Part shown: positions 60,801-63,623 of the stretch, one piece after another
How the letters are laid out: each line of letters begins with the position of its first letter
Numbering within the stretch: the first letter of the stretch is position 1
Assembly: GCA_026874595.1 (NCBI GenBank)
Contig: CM049311.1
Coordinates: 7,787,676 to 7,851,675 of the forward strand
DNA: 64,000 nt
DNA from: Sipunculus nudus
Lineage: Eukaryota; Annelida; Sipuncula; Golfingiida; Sipunculidae
Direction: 5' to 3'
Translations under genes and position numbers: made by a program
Notes under the pieces: model-generated
The model's database searches: none
Told to the model about the DNA's origin: nothing
What the model saw: the letters and a program-made list of their open reading frames with translations, nothing else

Positions 60801-61820
60801 TTTTTTGCGGCCGACACAAGATCCAAAATGTCTATGTCACTCAGCATGTCACCACTGCATCTATAGCGTGATATTCTTTTGCAGTCAGCATGTTTTTGAT
60901 GCGCAGCTGAGCCACAATTCGGGATAGCTCAGCAGTATCCAGCAAGGCCTATGCAGATGGGGCTGTTTAGTAAAATGCTGGAGTTTTGGTCATGGCAGGT
61001 GACCAAGCAATCATTAAGTCGTAACTCTTTTGCTAATTGGTAGACCAAGAGTCAAGGGTCAAGGTCACAGTACCCACATTTTTTAAAAAGCTCCTAAAAT
61101 TATCCTTATATAGACAAATTCAGCTGAGCATTGAGACCCATGGATCCCTATTTTAGTGATTCTTCTTTCCTTTTAATTATCCTTGGATATTCATATCATT
61201 TGTATATATTTTCTGTGTGAATATGCAAAGTTTTTTTTTTGTGTTGTGTATTATAGGAACAATTGTTCATGCTTCTTCATACATTAAGCTCATAGGTCTT
61301 GCATGTACAAAGTCTTGCTTTGATTGATTAACTGCAATATGAAGGGATATTTCCTACTGAGATTGTTGCATGTATGCTTTAATTTTGTTTTAAAGGTGAA
61401 ACTGTAAAATGTACAGCAGCATAATATTTAAATAATCCTAGAAATTACATAGAGCTTGTTGAGAGGAATATATTAGTAACTTTAAGTACCTTTTTTGAGA
61501 TAACTCACTTACTCAAAGCATGAAAAGGATCATTTCATTTAGGAATTCATCTACGACCATGCTTTACAACATGTCAGATAGTATTGGTTTGTGTTTTATG
61601 TTTAAAGAATGTTTTTGTTAAATCTTCTCCTGTTGAAAAGTGTATACATGTATTTGTGAATCTCATAAAAAGCCCAGTAGTAATGCCTTTATTATATCAA
61701 ATCCTATGTGATAGTAAATAATGACATGGCTTCACATTATTTCCCTATCAGTTTTTCAAACGCAAGGCAGCAAAGTCCAGCTCATCAAAGCAGGGGACAT
61801 CAGCTGATGAGGTTGAGTAA
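14055..61820 (+). CDS. IP3 receptor-like protein, N-terminal half (25 exons)
   Basis: Spliced gene giving about 814 residues (816 if it ends at the TAA at 61818). IP3 receptors are tetrameric calcium-release channels of the ER; this part would be their cytosolic ligand-binding region. Residues 1-171 match the suppressor domain, including AKNRYKFGKKYEK (58-70) and DAEARDNEAEQ. Residues 172-440 match the MIR/beta-core (KGGCVLRFYHKE). Residues 446-778 match the alpha core and first RIH domain (KKKQKLMR 478-485, SRKNELYFAK 530-539, LPSDLRAKYC). ATG 14055 has an in-frame TAA at 14013 and a good context. The IP3-contacting RTTGR loop is replaced by RVRKV (265-269), while K482, R485, R531 and K532 agree with contact residues. 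It is more IP3R- than RyR-like but divergent, possibly the IP3R-B lineage. The channel domain is absent from the window. Confidence 0.88.
14138..15222. other. Intron 1
   Basis: Holds a repeat from about 14286 to 14530 that begins with a CCGTAG/CTACGG palindrome and is followed by a CCGTCCGTCCGT-type tract. Otherwise AT-rich. Confidence 0.7.
15223..15296 (+). CDS. IP3R-like exon 2
   Basis: Acceptor TTTCAG, donor AAG|GTAAGT. It completes the split serine codon and encodes about 25 residues containing QLYVYHNQDRVKPVG. Length 74, phase 2 in and 1 out. Confidence 0.85.
15600..15755 (-). repeat. Interspersed element with long G and C tracts
   Basis: GGTCCGGACCCCCTGGACCC lies beside pure G and C runs and is followed by CTAGATCCGCTTCTAC. 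A related copy in the opposite orientation lies at 19262-19410 (shared CAGCCG, TTTTTAAGGGTTTC and GGACC blocks). Class unknown. Confidence 0.55.
16915..17001. repeat. (TA)n microsatellite next to exon 3
   Basis: About 85 bases of TA dinucleotides with one break near 16961, ending 32 bases before the exon 3 acceptor boundary. Confidence 0.95.
17033..17142 (+). CDS. IP3R-like exon 3
   Basis: Acceptor GTAACAG, donor AAG|GTAGGT. It encodes AVAFEIHAKNRYKFGKKYEK and on to EAK, aligning with the family segment that has MNRYSAQKQ in vertebrate IP3R1. It lies 32 bases after a long TA microsatellite. Confidence 0.9.
17143..17776. other. Intron 3
   Basis: AT-rich, no repeat boundary or gene recognised. 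Confidence 0.6.
17777..17863 (+). CDS. IP3R-like exon 4
   Basis: Acceptor TTCCAG, donor CAG|GTATAC, 29 codons in phase 0. The encoded DAEARDNEAEQ followed by YGQEIQ is one of the clearest IP3R signatures here. Confidence 0.92.
17864..19052. other. Intron 4
   Basis: Mostly unique-looking AT-rich sequence. A small inverted-repeat structure lies at 18270-18413. Confidence 0.6.
18270..18413. repeat. Possible 144-bp MITE-like inverted repeat
   Basis: AGCCAAAGGCTGGCT at 18270 and AGCCAGCCTTGGCT at 18400 are near-perfect reverse complements. Each arm can also fold on itself. No target duplication could be fixed. Confidence 0.35.
19053..19130 (+). CDS. IP3R-like exon 5
   Basis: Acceptor TTTTCAG, donor ATG|GTATGT, 26 codons in phase 0: LLNKFTNKFVHISTGQTSPH and six more. 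The donor is the first unit of a tandem array of copied donors; only use of this first one keeps the frame open. Confidence 0.9.
19127..19253 (+). repeat. Tandem repeat of the exon 5 splice donor
   Basis: The junction text CATGGTATGTAATAATG recurs with periods of 28, 28, 32 and 26 bases. Donor-like GT sites fall at 19131, 19159, 19187 (GTCTGT), 19219 and 19245. Only the first joins exon 6 in frame without a stop. Confidence 0.85.
19131..20583. other. Intron 5
   Basis: Starts with the donor minisatellite, then an inverted relative of the 15600 element (19262-19410, with a T tract), then AT-rich DNA. Near 20290-20325 TGTCGTCTGC occurs twice, 15-16 bases apart. Confidence 0.65.
20584..20664 (+). 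CDS. IP3R-like exon 6
   Basis: Acceptor TTCCAG, donor TTG|GTGAGT, 27 codons in phase 0. It encodes YKIRPKYKVKSEGDL, equivalent to the FYIQPFYKLRSIGD segment that links suppressor domain and beta core in IP3R1. Confidence 0.92.
20958..24950 (+). repeat. Palindrome-headed repeat, copy A (intron 6)
   Basis: The head is TAGCTCAG, a 15-base spacer (itself with TGACT/AGTCA) and CTGAGCTA, then a GTCTGTCTGTCCG tract. The end is GTGACCCATGGGTCCCTTG. Internal sequence matches copy B (27116-29767) over long stretches at roughly 90 percent. Copy A is about 1.3 kb longer and contains TC-rich (23455-23580) and C-tract (24087-24109) stretches. Intron 6 (20665-25744) holds nothing else that I recognise. Confidence 0.75.
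25745..25842 (+). CDS. IP3R-like exon 7
   Basis: Acceptor GTACAG, donor CAG|GTAAGC. It encodes VRVGDQVVFESIKSPGHYLD and on, matching the first beta-core strand (GDKVVLNP in IP3R1). Length 98, phase 0 in and 2 out. Confidence 0.92.
26040..26100. repeat. Short C and A homopolymer tract in intron 7
   Basis: A run of C directly followed by a run of A inside intron 7 (25843-26246). Intron 8 (26332-26913) has nothing notable. Confidence 0.8.
26247..26331 (+). CDS. IP3R-like exon 8
   Basis: Acceptor TTCCAG, donor AAG|GTCAGT. It encodes HEVNLGVNRQGFTIVRVRQC and on to VVK; HEVN aligns with CNEVN of the family. Phase 2 in and 0 out. Confidence 0.92.
26914..27001 (+). CDS. IP3R-like exon 9
   Basis: Acceptor CTTCAG, donor ATG|GTAAAT. 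It encodes GGCVLRFYHKEIGAYLSAEG, the MIR motif equivalent to GGDVVRLFHAEQEKFL. Phase 0 in and 1 out. Confidence 0.93.
27116..29767 (+). repeat. Palindrome-headed repeat, copy B (intron 9)
   Basis: Same head hairpin and CGTC-rich tract as copy A and the same terminal GTGACCCATGGGTCCCTTG. It is in the same orientation as the gene. Short open frames inside it are shared with copy A but are not conserved as proteins. Intron 9 is 27002-30099. Confidence 0.75.
30100..30207 (+). CDS. IP3R-like exon 10 (altered ligand loop)
   Basis: Acceptor ATTATAG, donor ATG|GTATGT. It starts VHLRVRKVDQ where IP3R1 has VFLRTTGRQS, so the threonines, glycine and second arginine that hold the 4-phosphate of IP3 are missing. 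The following YWQVE matches LWEVE of the family, which fixes the alignment. Confidence 0.92.
30208..30893. other. Intron 10
   Basis: AT-rich; nothing recognised. Confidence 0.6.
30894..31039 (+). CDS. IP3R-like exon 11
   Basis: Acceptor TTAAAG, donor GAG|GTAAGG. It encodes WQQQVRIRHMITRQYLCVLP followed by a TVFRMHPV segment, a further MIR repeat (RFKHLATGHYL in IP3R1). Phase 1 in and 0 out. The next intron is the 7.8-kb intron that holds two transposons. Confidence 0.93.
31096..33045. mobile_element. hAT-like non-autonomous DNA transposon, 1950 bp
   Basis: Left end CAGTGTTGCTCCTAG and right end CTAGGAGTAACACTG form 15-bp terminal inverted repeats with one mismatch. They are flanked on both sides by GATAAT (31090-31095 and 33046-33051), a perfect 6-bp target duplication. 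CAGTGTT termini suit the hAT superfamily; most hATs make 8-bp duplications, though 5- and 6-bp groups exist. No ORF over 60 codons remains, so it depends on a transposase from elsewhere. Confidence 0.78.
33070..33290 (-). repeat. Gypsy-1 3' LTR
   Basis: Direct repeat of 38189-38407, ending at GTACATGACA. It differs from its partner by about five substitutions and a GT indel (near 2 percent), suggesting an insertion that is not very recent. Confidence 0.93.
33291..33304 (-). promoter_or_regulatory. Gypsy-1 polypurine tract
   Basis: On the minus strand AAAAAGGGGAGGAA abuts the 3' LTR, the expected plus-strand primer site. Confidence 0.85.
33305..33855. other. Gypsy-1 3' untranslated region
   Basis: About 550 bases between the integrase stop and the polypurine tract; no ORF. 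Confidence 0.7.
33856..34983 (-). pseudogene. Gypsy-1 integrase, C-terminal part (frame 3)
   Basis: Real homology starts near residue 33 (LGPFEGKM), where the frame joins from the preceding ORF. It holds the integrase catalytic core: the second aspartate in VSDNATCF and the glutamate in NGLAEKAV, 35 residues apart as in D,D-35-E integrases. A GPY/F-like module follows (GPVSFAVRLVDGRVWRRHQD). The first aspartate lies in the other ORF. Near the C terminus a 16-residue unit, INPATAQNTRGSNNKT, is duplicated in tandem. Confidence 0.9.
33921..34016. repeat. Two perfect 48-bp tandem units in the Gypsy-1 integrase tail
   Basis: The two 48-base units are identical and in frame, so the tail is lengthened by 16 residues without a break. 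Confidence 0.92.
34860..35534 (-). pseudogene. Gypsy-1 RNase H end and integrase N-terminal part (frame 2)
   Basis: Contains the RNase H/tether end (GKDISNADALSRLP) and the integrase zinc-binding region (HSTHPGIVRMKG and CTPCQ). It runs to LHIDF, which carries the first catalytic aspartate, before going out of frame. The frame change at its end falls at a run of five A (+ strand 34883-34887), one base short of the open frame; a homopolymer slip or an assembly error would both explain it. Confidence 0.88.
35519..38008 (-). pseudogene. Gypsy-1 gag-protease-reverse transcriptase-RNase H (frame 1)
   Basis: 829 codons. Gag capsid is at about 30-200, two zinc knuckles at 234-249 and 256-269 (the second CX2CX4HX4C), protease DTGA at 325-328, RT about 450-640 with FLDD at 606-609, and RNase H from about 745. 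The usual CDASP of RNase H reads CNASP (N755), removing a catalytic aspartate. The frame leaves the expected path at an ATATATATA run near 35549-35558. The N terminus is also doubtful: a natural-looking gag start, MATSTEISMPPFQ (from 37986), lies in another frame, so a third break near 37905-37985 is likely. Confidence 0.9.
38009..38168. other. Gypsy-1 5' leader
   Basis: Short leader between the primer-binding site and gag; no separate gene. Confidence 0.6.
38169..38186 (-). promoter_or_regulatory. Gypsy-1 primer-binding site candidate
   Basis: The minus strand reads TGGCGACAAGGTGAAAAC two bases after the 5' LTR. TGG is the expected complement of a tRNA CCA end. The tRNA is not identified. 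Confidence 0.7.
38189..38407 (-). repeat. Gypsy-1 5' LTR
   Basis: Partner of 33070-33290. It is followed by the target duplication ATCCT at 38408-38412. Confidence 0.93.
38413..38799. other. End of intron 11
   Basis: AT-rich intron sequence after the Gypsy-1 insertion; nothing else recognised. Confidence 0.6.
38800..38878 (+). CDS. IP3R-like exon 12
   Basis: Acceptor CTTACAG, donor AAG|GTAGGC. It encodes IVFESYCRLEHVLTGFWLQG, a MIR repeat with the typical hydrophobic spacing. Phase 0 in and 1 out. Confidence 0.9.
39558..39649 (+). CDS. IP3R-like exon 13
   Basis: Acceptor TTTACAG, donor CAG|GTTTGT. Encodes about 31 residues including EKFVRSSQVKEG and EALQWDGAPLCQ. Phase 1 in and 0 out. Confidence 0.88.
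39869..39994 (+). CDS. IP3R-like exon 14
   Basis: Acceptor GTCACAG, donor TGG|GTATGT, 42 codons in phase 0. Acidic segment with KDDDAFTLQMVE followed by a hydrophobic AGFVPLILDLQTW, at the border of the MIR domain and the alpha-helical core. Confidence 0.9.
40939..40986 (+). CDS. IP3R-like exon 15 (16 codons)
   Basis: Acceptor TTCCAG, donor CAG|GTAAGT, phase 0, encoding VANTENMSKRLHKLHQ. Its small size and symmetric phase would allow skipping without a frame change. Confidence 0.82.
41190..41755 (+). repeat. Palindrome-headed repeat, partial copy D
   Basis: It ends in CATGACCCATGGGTCACTTG like the other copies and shares GCCACCT, GACCTAGAATCTTC and TATTTGCATG blocks with copy C. The head hairpin is missing. 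Confidence 0.6.
41785..41865 (+). CDS. IP3R-like exon 16
   Basis: Acceptor ATGCAG, donor AGA|GTAAGT, 27 codons in phase 0. KPVKKKQKLMRNLR aligns with KPNRERQKLMREQ of IP3R1. K482 and R485 match IP3 contacts K508 and R511, and K478 replaces R504. Confidence 0.92.
41866..43291. other. Introns 16 and 17
   Basis: Intron 16 (41866-42684) has a G tract near 42500-42516. Intron 17 (42874-43291) has short TA and GT runs near 43040-43078. Nothing else was recognised. Confidence 0.6.
42685..42873 (+). CDS. IP3R-like exon 17
   Basis: Acceptor TATGTAG, donor ACA|GTAAGG, 63 codons in phase 0. It begins the RIH armadillo repeat region. SRKNELYFAKYIRFFETQ matches YRKNQEYIAKQFGFMQKQ, so R531 and K532 equal the IP3-contacting R568 and K569 while the contact tyrosine 567 is a serine. 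Confidence 0.93.
43292..43414 (+). CDS. IP3R-like exon 18
   Basis: Acceptor ATTTAG, donor AAG|GTAACA, 41 codons in phase 0. Helical RIH segment with LKAVTMITELIRDN and EDIDEFISLVRQYK. Confidence 0.9.
43847..44672 (+). repeat. Palindrome-headed repeat, copy C (intron 18)
   Basis: The head CTCAGCTGACTGAAGTCATT and GAGCTATAG are a mutated form of the hairpin, followed by GTCGTCTGTCTG. The end is CACTGCCCATGGGCCACTTG. About 825 bp, same orientation as the gene. Confidence 0.65.
44769..44799 (+). pseudogene. Ghost fragment of exon 19
   Basis: 31 bases match exon 19 (44961-44991) with one mismatch, including GATGGTGTT and CCCAGACAGACA outside the TG run. It lies 192 bases upstream, inside intron 18. 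No acceptor or longer open frame accompanies it. Confidence 0.7.
44928..45032 (+). CDS. IP3R-like exon 19
   Basis: Acceptor ATAACAG, donor CAG|GTCAGT, 35 codons in phase 0. YLDLLGVLCVCDGVAQTDNQ is the conserved RIH motif shared by IP3R and ryanodine receptors (LCVCxGxAxxxNQ). A 31-base near-copy of its middle lies 192 bases upstream in the intron. Confidence 0.94.
45426..45554 (+). CDS. IP3R-like exon 20
   Basis: Acceptor CTTCAG, donor AAG|GTAAGT, 43 codons in phase 0. Variable linker of the RIH domain with VYVSMKDHTEQDTADPWVTL. Confidence 0.9.
45958..46035 (+). CDS. IP3R-like exon 21
   Basis: Acceptor TTGCAG, donor CAT|GTGAGT, 26 codons in phase 0. KFLKCQLDLFGDLCHG (running into exon 22) aligns with the RYRLQLNLFARMCLDR helix of IP3R1. 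Confidence 0.92.
46405..46537 (+). CDS. IP3R-like exon 22
   Basis: Acceptor ATTCAG, donor TCA|GTAAGT. RRLPSDLRAKYCKLII matches ENLPYDLRASFCRLML of IP3R1, the last strongly conserved helix of the first RIH domain. Phase 0 in and 1 out. Confidence 0.94.
47483..47595 (+). CDS. IP3R-like exon 23
   Basis: Acceptor TTATCAG, donor CGG|GTAGGT. NLFVDVENHYPILEHPNLSF and on to DRIQR, equivalent to the HVDRDPQE region of IP3R1. Phase 1 in and 0 out. The next intron is 12.6 kb and contains the intact Gypsy element. Confidence 0.9.
47858..48319. mobile_element. TA-flanked MITE, 462 bp (intron 23)
   Basis: Left end CTGTGGTTGCCTTT and right end AAAGCCAACCACAG are terminal inverted repeats flanked by TA on both sides, the signature of Tc1/mariner-type target duplication. 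The arms carry repeated TTCGCGA/CGCGAA motifs (TTTTCGCGATATTCGCGAA near 47889), unusual CpG in an AT-rich intron. No ORF over about 65 codons. Confidence 0.78.
48330..48619. repeat. Interspersed repeat broken by Gypsy-2 (left flank)
   Basis: Text such as CCTCTGTCAATCCATCAGTCC followed by an AT-rich body resembles the heads of other repeats here. It is cut at 48619 by the LTR; similar text (CAAAACATTTCA and GCAAGAACC) continues after the right LTR. Confidence 0.45.
48620..49599 (-). repeat. Gypsy-2 3' LTR
   Basis: 980 bp, starting TGTCGTAGG and ending CCCCGACA. About 99.5 percent identical to 57257-58236; the differences I saw are five single-base changes. A 68-codon antisense open frame is present in both LTRs simply because the LTRs are copies. 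Confidence 0.96.
49600..49611 (-). promoter_or_regulatory. Gypsy-2 polypurine tract candidate
   Basis: The minus strand reads AGCAGGGAAGGT directly before the 3' LTR. It is purine-rich but interrupted, so only moderately convincing. Confidence 0.55.
49612..50607. other. Gypsy-2 3' noncoding region
   Basis: About 1 kb between ORF3 and the polypurine tract. No ORF or repeat recognised. Confidence 0.65.
50608..51231 (-). CDS. Gypsy-2 ORF3, SGNH/GDSL-hydrolase-like protein
   Basis: 207 residues from the first Met after the pol stop (the open frame itself reaches back to 51603, overlapping pol). SGNH hydrolases are esterase/lipase-fold enzymes with a catalytic serine in block I. Here FGHSHVRRL gives the serine (S16), FSGLTYRE the block II glycine, VDLGANDL the block III Asn (N82), and GAHF the block V histidine (H179). 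Block V normally reads DxxH; a cysteine (C176) takes the aspartate's place, so activity is uncertain. No signal peptide or transmembrane segment is evident, so it is not an envelope. Esterase-type domains are known in ORF1 of CR1-type LINEs; a role in Gypsy biology is inference. Confidence 0.72.
   Translation of the reverse strand: MIIGLSKMFFAHFGHSHVRRLHYRCRSDNTQGSRIFSHPNDVITFEGFSGLTYREVLRNPRRYLRNLRNRILHGLCVDLGANDLSHNAVTPQELMRLVELFVRKLGDLGIDPKVIIFLTVLDKTFMSRQHANQASLHEYNEKAREFNRLLKQAVGPYHPHIQVWSRDHLNSPRYICGAHFKESALRPQVESLREMYATLRDTVHRLP
51329..55618 (-). CDS. Gypsy-2 Pol polyprotein (protease, RT, RNase H, integrase)
   Basis: 1429 codons from the first in-frame Met, but translation most likely enters by -1 frameshift from gag at 55594-55600. 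Protease: DTGAET at 59-64. RT: about 415-640 with YLDD at 563-566. RNase H: EVDAS (D720), ELLALK (E765) and TDNNP (D791). Integrase: zinc-binding H983, H988, C1018 and C1021, and catalytic D1050, D1109 and E1145 (D,D-35-E). A GPY/F-like C-terminal module is near 1310-1350. The tail is rich in serine, aspartate and histidine. No internal stop or missing catalytic residue was seen. It makes the cDNA and inserts it; maturation is by its own protease. Confidence 0.95.
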   Translation of the reverse strand: MRRRVGGKLVASAVEGTTVGASGVVPSPGECPSGNPCMVGGSPVATIRICDTPIGCVLDTGAETSLLPASFYHNYLEDKLGSLLSIDTFIKVIGANGLEVPIEGYLVAPVTVLGVTLQGGFLVRPDLTWAEGCERHQHHPVILGCNILRRLSKILTDSGKTLSRDWELVFQVLLSHPTKTQHVDELPSPRESSPSPSDVYITKEIQILPPAKISVIICKQSGAVRINQSIVIEPQVVPELGELIKVLEGCYSTDSAGLLHLFIGNFSEEPVMLASHMIVANCTEVCIRDYAVAEVSPPNAWQITVHRVGLVDIYTPSEKLPGPSVGDDGLLDSNNAGNEPPCSKEREVHSTPSGEPIQLPLGVTLRGLNPEQTEEATAMFNKRSSAFSSGDYDLGHCTLIPHRILLSDDKPISLPYRRIPPHEVEEVKAELQKMLDRGIIRRSRSPFGSPIFIVRKKSGAIRLCVDYRRLNAKTVPDAFPLPRIEEALEALSNATLFSSMDLAHGYFQVAMDSESVQFTAFRVPWGLYEFMWLPMGLRNSASSFERIMEHVLGDLNYTSLLLYLDDCLVFSKTFDEHISRLDTVLERFIRHDLKLNGKKFHFFQSKVLYLGHVVSAEGISVDPAKIKKIVDWPVPTRPEELRSFIGLSSYYRRYITHFAHIVAPLHALLKDACDKAGKPVKPLYRTPAAQEAFDHLKRLLTNAPVLAFPDFGKDFVLEVDASLKGLGACLAQYNASGELHPIAFASRGLSATEKNYPDYSSFKLELLALKWAVSEKFREYLLGRHVIVFTDNNPLSHLVRAKLGATEHRWVAQLAPFDLDIRFRSGRLNASADALSRYPECKEHLNVATILQEVANCTVMPVHLQNQSKVHVLGAESVKHSTSEVVIPPPGVFSSYTREQLSDFQRKDPAIGLLWQLRLEGWQPGHIVNYESPPNFKHWLKEWPLFLEVNGLLYRRTGDKVSKHVDQFLVPKSMRKLVLETAHEQWGHQGQNRTYAILWARCYWPKMLADVKHHIRQCFKCTLAKPPTPAVRPPLRHIVSFRPLELLSVDFLKLDKGQRGCEDVLVMTDSFTRLAQAVACPNQSATTVARVFRDSWFSHYGVPNRIHSDQGMSFESRVIRELCRLYNIKKSRTSGYHPRGNPQPERFNKTLCALIKSLDSTKRRNWPSLLTHLVYIYNSTPHRVTGIAPYTLMFGRQPTIPLDHLLSNTNQDWDEDFVQTQADLLQRAHKTGTARTEASCELNKRRWDQKACAKPMTKGDRVLLKRSHFTKRHKLEDHFFDDAYVIVDHNEEKDIFGIRPALGGPIKWVNRERLTFDTRGDSPRDQQADFQFQVGGGSSDSDSDSPSQCDSDHDSDYGYDILFTNRREDHAPGDGPQSPLGPTVAHEHAPQTQRITQSDTTPTLRRSSRSTRGHHGNVHHLPRYLQQDK
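55591..56574 (-). CDS. Gypsy-2 Gag
   Basis: 327 residues. The N-terminal part is alanine-rich; a Ty3-type capsid domain runs from about 38 to 215 (FFGSVCRPGDPTLSEWL at 41-57 is typical of this fold, shared with domesticated Arc/PNMA proteins). A single zinc knuckle of exact CX2CX4HX4C spacing lies at C280, C283, H288 and C293. It forms the virus-like particle and packages RNA. The gene ends at TAG directly after a slippery-type heptamer and overlaps the pol ORF by 28 bases in the -1 frame. Confidence 0.94.
   Translation of the reverse strand: MSQASSQAGAGEFAQAMADAVADAFRNLRVAPAQPAKLSKFFGSVCRPGDPTLSEWLIEVDVYCRQLDLEGEAQALAILDHLKGVAREEILCLTDAQRKDPNEIVKALRRNFAPPESLQSLTTEFNNRTQCEGETLRDFSRSLIRLYDRMVKVAGEERQPALEELKEEYLKGQFARGARDPRVQLELLKLKVTFEGRSFAEMREHALKFLDERLFQRARVRQLMASEAEYASSRVESNTTADPITSHPVVKQLVEDTKQIKKQLGKLVPVQNTGNSQFRCNYCKDTGHFIKDCPKLAKKRASQSRVVQSSTISADQVGACAAESAEN
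55594..55600 (-). promoter_or_regulatory. Candidate -1 ribosomal frameshift site
   Basis: The minus strand reads G GAA AAC immediately followed by the gag stop TAG. Slipping back one base continues into the open pol frame (CTA GTT GCC). The heptamer is not a perfect X XXY YYZ, but, as I recall, lentiviral sites of the GGAAAAC type are used. A short TGCCT/AGGCA hairpin can form just downstream. Confidence 0.6.
56575..57235. other. Gypsy-2 5' leader
   Basis: About 660 bases between gag and the primer-binding site. It includes, at about 56690-56790 on the minus strand, a piece that resembles the head of the palindrome-headed intron repeats. A 76-codon frame (56980-57210) has no recognisable domain. 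Confidence 0.65.
56690..56790 (-). repeat. Repeat-head module inside the Gypsy-2 leader
   Basis: The minus strand reads CAGTTGACTTGAAGCCAACT, GAGCTGTAGTGA, then GGCCATTGTCC and CCATCCGTCTGTCGGTC. This is the same order as the hairpin, CCATTGTCC and CGTC tract that start copies A and B. Confidence 0.65.
57236..57253 (-). promoter_or_regulatory. Gypsy-2 primer-binding site candidate
   Basis: The minus strand reads TGGCGACGAGGATGGGAT three bases after the 5' LTR. It shares TGGCGAC with the Gypsy-1 site. Confidence 0.7.
57257..58236 (-). repeat. Gypsy-2 5' LTR
   Basis: 980 bp, partner of 48620-49599, followed by the target duplication GAAC (58237-58240). It should contain the element's promoter; I could not place a TATA box with confidence. 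Confidence 0.96.
58241..60202. other. End of intron 23
   Basis: Right flank of Gypsy-2. The first 200 bases continue the interrupted repeat. The rest is AT-rich without recognisable gene or repeat boundary. Confidence 0.6.
60203..60250 (+). CDS. IP3R-like exon 24 (16 codons, basic)
   Basis: Acceptor CCTCAG, donor CAG|GTTAAA, phase 0, encoding DTAGKRAKKNKRPILQ. Lysine/arginine-rich linker with no IP3R counterpart that I can align. It is supported by splice signals and open frame only. Confidence 0.65.
60251..61751. other. Intron 24
   Basis: AT-rich. A degenerate tail of the palindrome-headed repeat family ends at about 61156 (CAGCTGAGCATTGAGACCCA), probably starting near 60900. Confidence 0.55.
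61752..61820 (+). CDS. IP3R-like exon 25, possible terminal exon
   Basis: Acceptor TATCAG, then FFKRKAAKSSSSKQGTSADE. It may be spliced at GAG|GTTGAG (after 61811, a poor donor with T at +3 and G at +4), or read on through Val-Glu to a TAA at 61818-61820, giving an 816-residue soluble protein. An AATAAA lies at 63137. No further exon is evident in the last 2.2 kb. Confidence 0.6.
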   Translation, partial: FFKRKAAKSSSSKQGTSADEVE

Positions 61821-63620
61821 TCTTTGTGACCCTGAAGTGTATCTGATCTGACTGTAGTCTTTGTTGTTATAACATTCTGAGTGAGACTTGTGCTGACCCT
61901 GTGTTTCTATCTTGAACGCTTATAATTATGATATACTAGTACACAATATTCACTTACTTTGTTTTCTTGATTGGTTATGTTCTGTCTTACCTTCACGAAC
62001 AAATTCAGCAGAGAATATATGTTAACCCCTGTTTGTCTGTCTGATTGTCTGATTTTGTCTACACAATAACTCCAAAAATGGTCAATTAATTTTCAGTAAC
62101 ATGTTGGGAGAGTCGATCATGCTCTAGGAACTATTTCTCAAATTTAGATATCTGTTTGTGGGGGGGGGGGATCAAATTGAAGGGCTTATCCAGCCTAATT
62201 CCCCCATTTTTATCTGATTATCTAGATTACCTTTATCTGTTTGTTTTCCACACAATATCTCTTAACTTTGTCAGCGATTTTCAGTGGAGTTTGATGGAGG
62301 AATGGGACAAAGGCAGACAAATTACACCATCAGACTTGACACTTCTTTTTGGTCAGATCTTGATCTGCCCCTGTTTTTCTGTTTGTCTTATAAGATCTTC
62401 TGATTCTAAGGAAATTTTAATGCATTTTTGAAAGGGTTAGCCATGAGCTTAGGAAAAATTTATTGACATTTCAGGTGGGTGATGAAATTTTCACTATTTT
62501 TCCATTTTCCACAAATTAATGCACATATTCTAATGAGAACAGTTTGATCTACACCAGTACATTTTTTATTAGATGTTGATAGAGCTGTACCCTCTTTTTG
62601 TGCTCTCTAGTTATTACAATGGGTAAGACTACCCTATCTTTATGAAATCTGGTTAACATTCCTCATTATACCTTCACTTCACCTTGCTGATGTGAAGGGA
62701 CTGTAAGTGTTACCATATTATAAATTGATACCAGATGTAAATAGAACTGCTAAAACTGCAGTTTTGCACTAGTAATGCACTCTAATGCACTCATTAATTA
62801 ATATTAATGGTTATTCTAATGGTCATCGTCTCAGTATTTCTCCATTTTTCCTTTTCTCTATGTCTCCTTTACTTGATTAAAATCTTTTTATAATCATGTG
62901 ATACTTTCTGTAATGATCTTTTCAATGTTACTGTCTGGCAGTTGCACCTGTTTATATCTCACAAGCTGACATCTAGACGATAAAGTAGCCATGCTGGTTC
63001 ATGTATATAAGTATTGGAAAGACATACACAGAAAAGTCTGACTCACACCAACAAGGAGGTCACACCAAAGACCTTGGCTCATTTCCCTGTCAGTGTAAAG
63101 GTTATTGTGAACTAGACTTCTCCTGTCATAATCTGAAATAAATTTTCTAGACATTATTATCTCAAAATGCTGTAATTATGTCTGTTAGATGTTTCTCCAT
63201 CATATTCCCTCACTCATTCTAGTGCTATTATTTATGCATAGGATTTTGTTTTATTTGAATTTGTAAGTTCAAAGAATAGCGTCATTAATGTTTTTACACA
63301 TTTTTCATGAGCTTTACTGAAGATTTTTGTTGATCTTTCAAAGTGAAATGTTATATTGCATTTAAACACATGACTTATCATTGTTTAAATTGTAAATTCC
63401 TTTTCAGCATAGGGACTGAGCAAATATTTTTAATACTGAGTATGTGATGATGTTACTTTCAGAGTTTTCACTGTAAGAGATAGTGGTGATTGTTTTCAGA
63501 CCCATCAACACACTACCATAAAACCTTGTGTATAAGTCAGTCTCATTTCTGAGATATTGAAAGTGAGAAAATTGTGTGAACCTTTCAAAACATAGAATGT
63601 ATATTGATAATTTTAAGATT
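61821..63620. other. Downstream of exon 25: intron or 3' flank
   Basis: No exon that fits the IP3R family could be found. There is CTGTTTGTCTGTCTGATTG near 62030 (repeat head type), a G tract at 62160, and an AATAAA at 63137-63142 that could serve as a poly(A) signal if exon 25 is terminal. In AT-rich DNA that signal alone is weak. Confidence 0.5.
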
Positions 63621-63623
63621 TGT

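Noticed and set aside
14055-61820. Ryanodine receptor identity for the host gene
   Set aside because: The suppressor-domain and alpha-core text (DAEARDNE, KKKQKLMR, RKNELYFAK) follows IP3 receptors, and no SPRY domains occur between the MIR and RIH regions.
62461-62520. Candidate exon after TTTCAG (near 62475) downstream of exon 25
   Set aside because: It gives only about 14 codons before a stop, with no similarity to the next IP3R segment and no donor.
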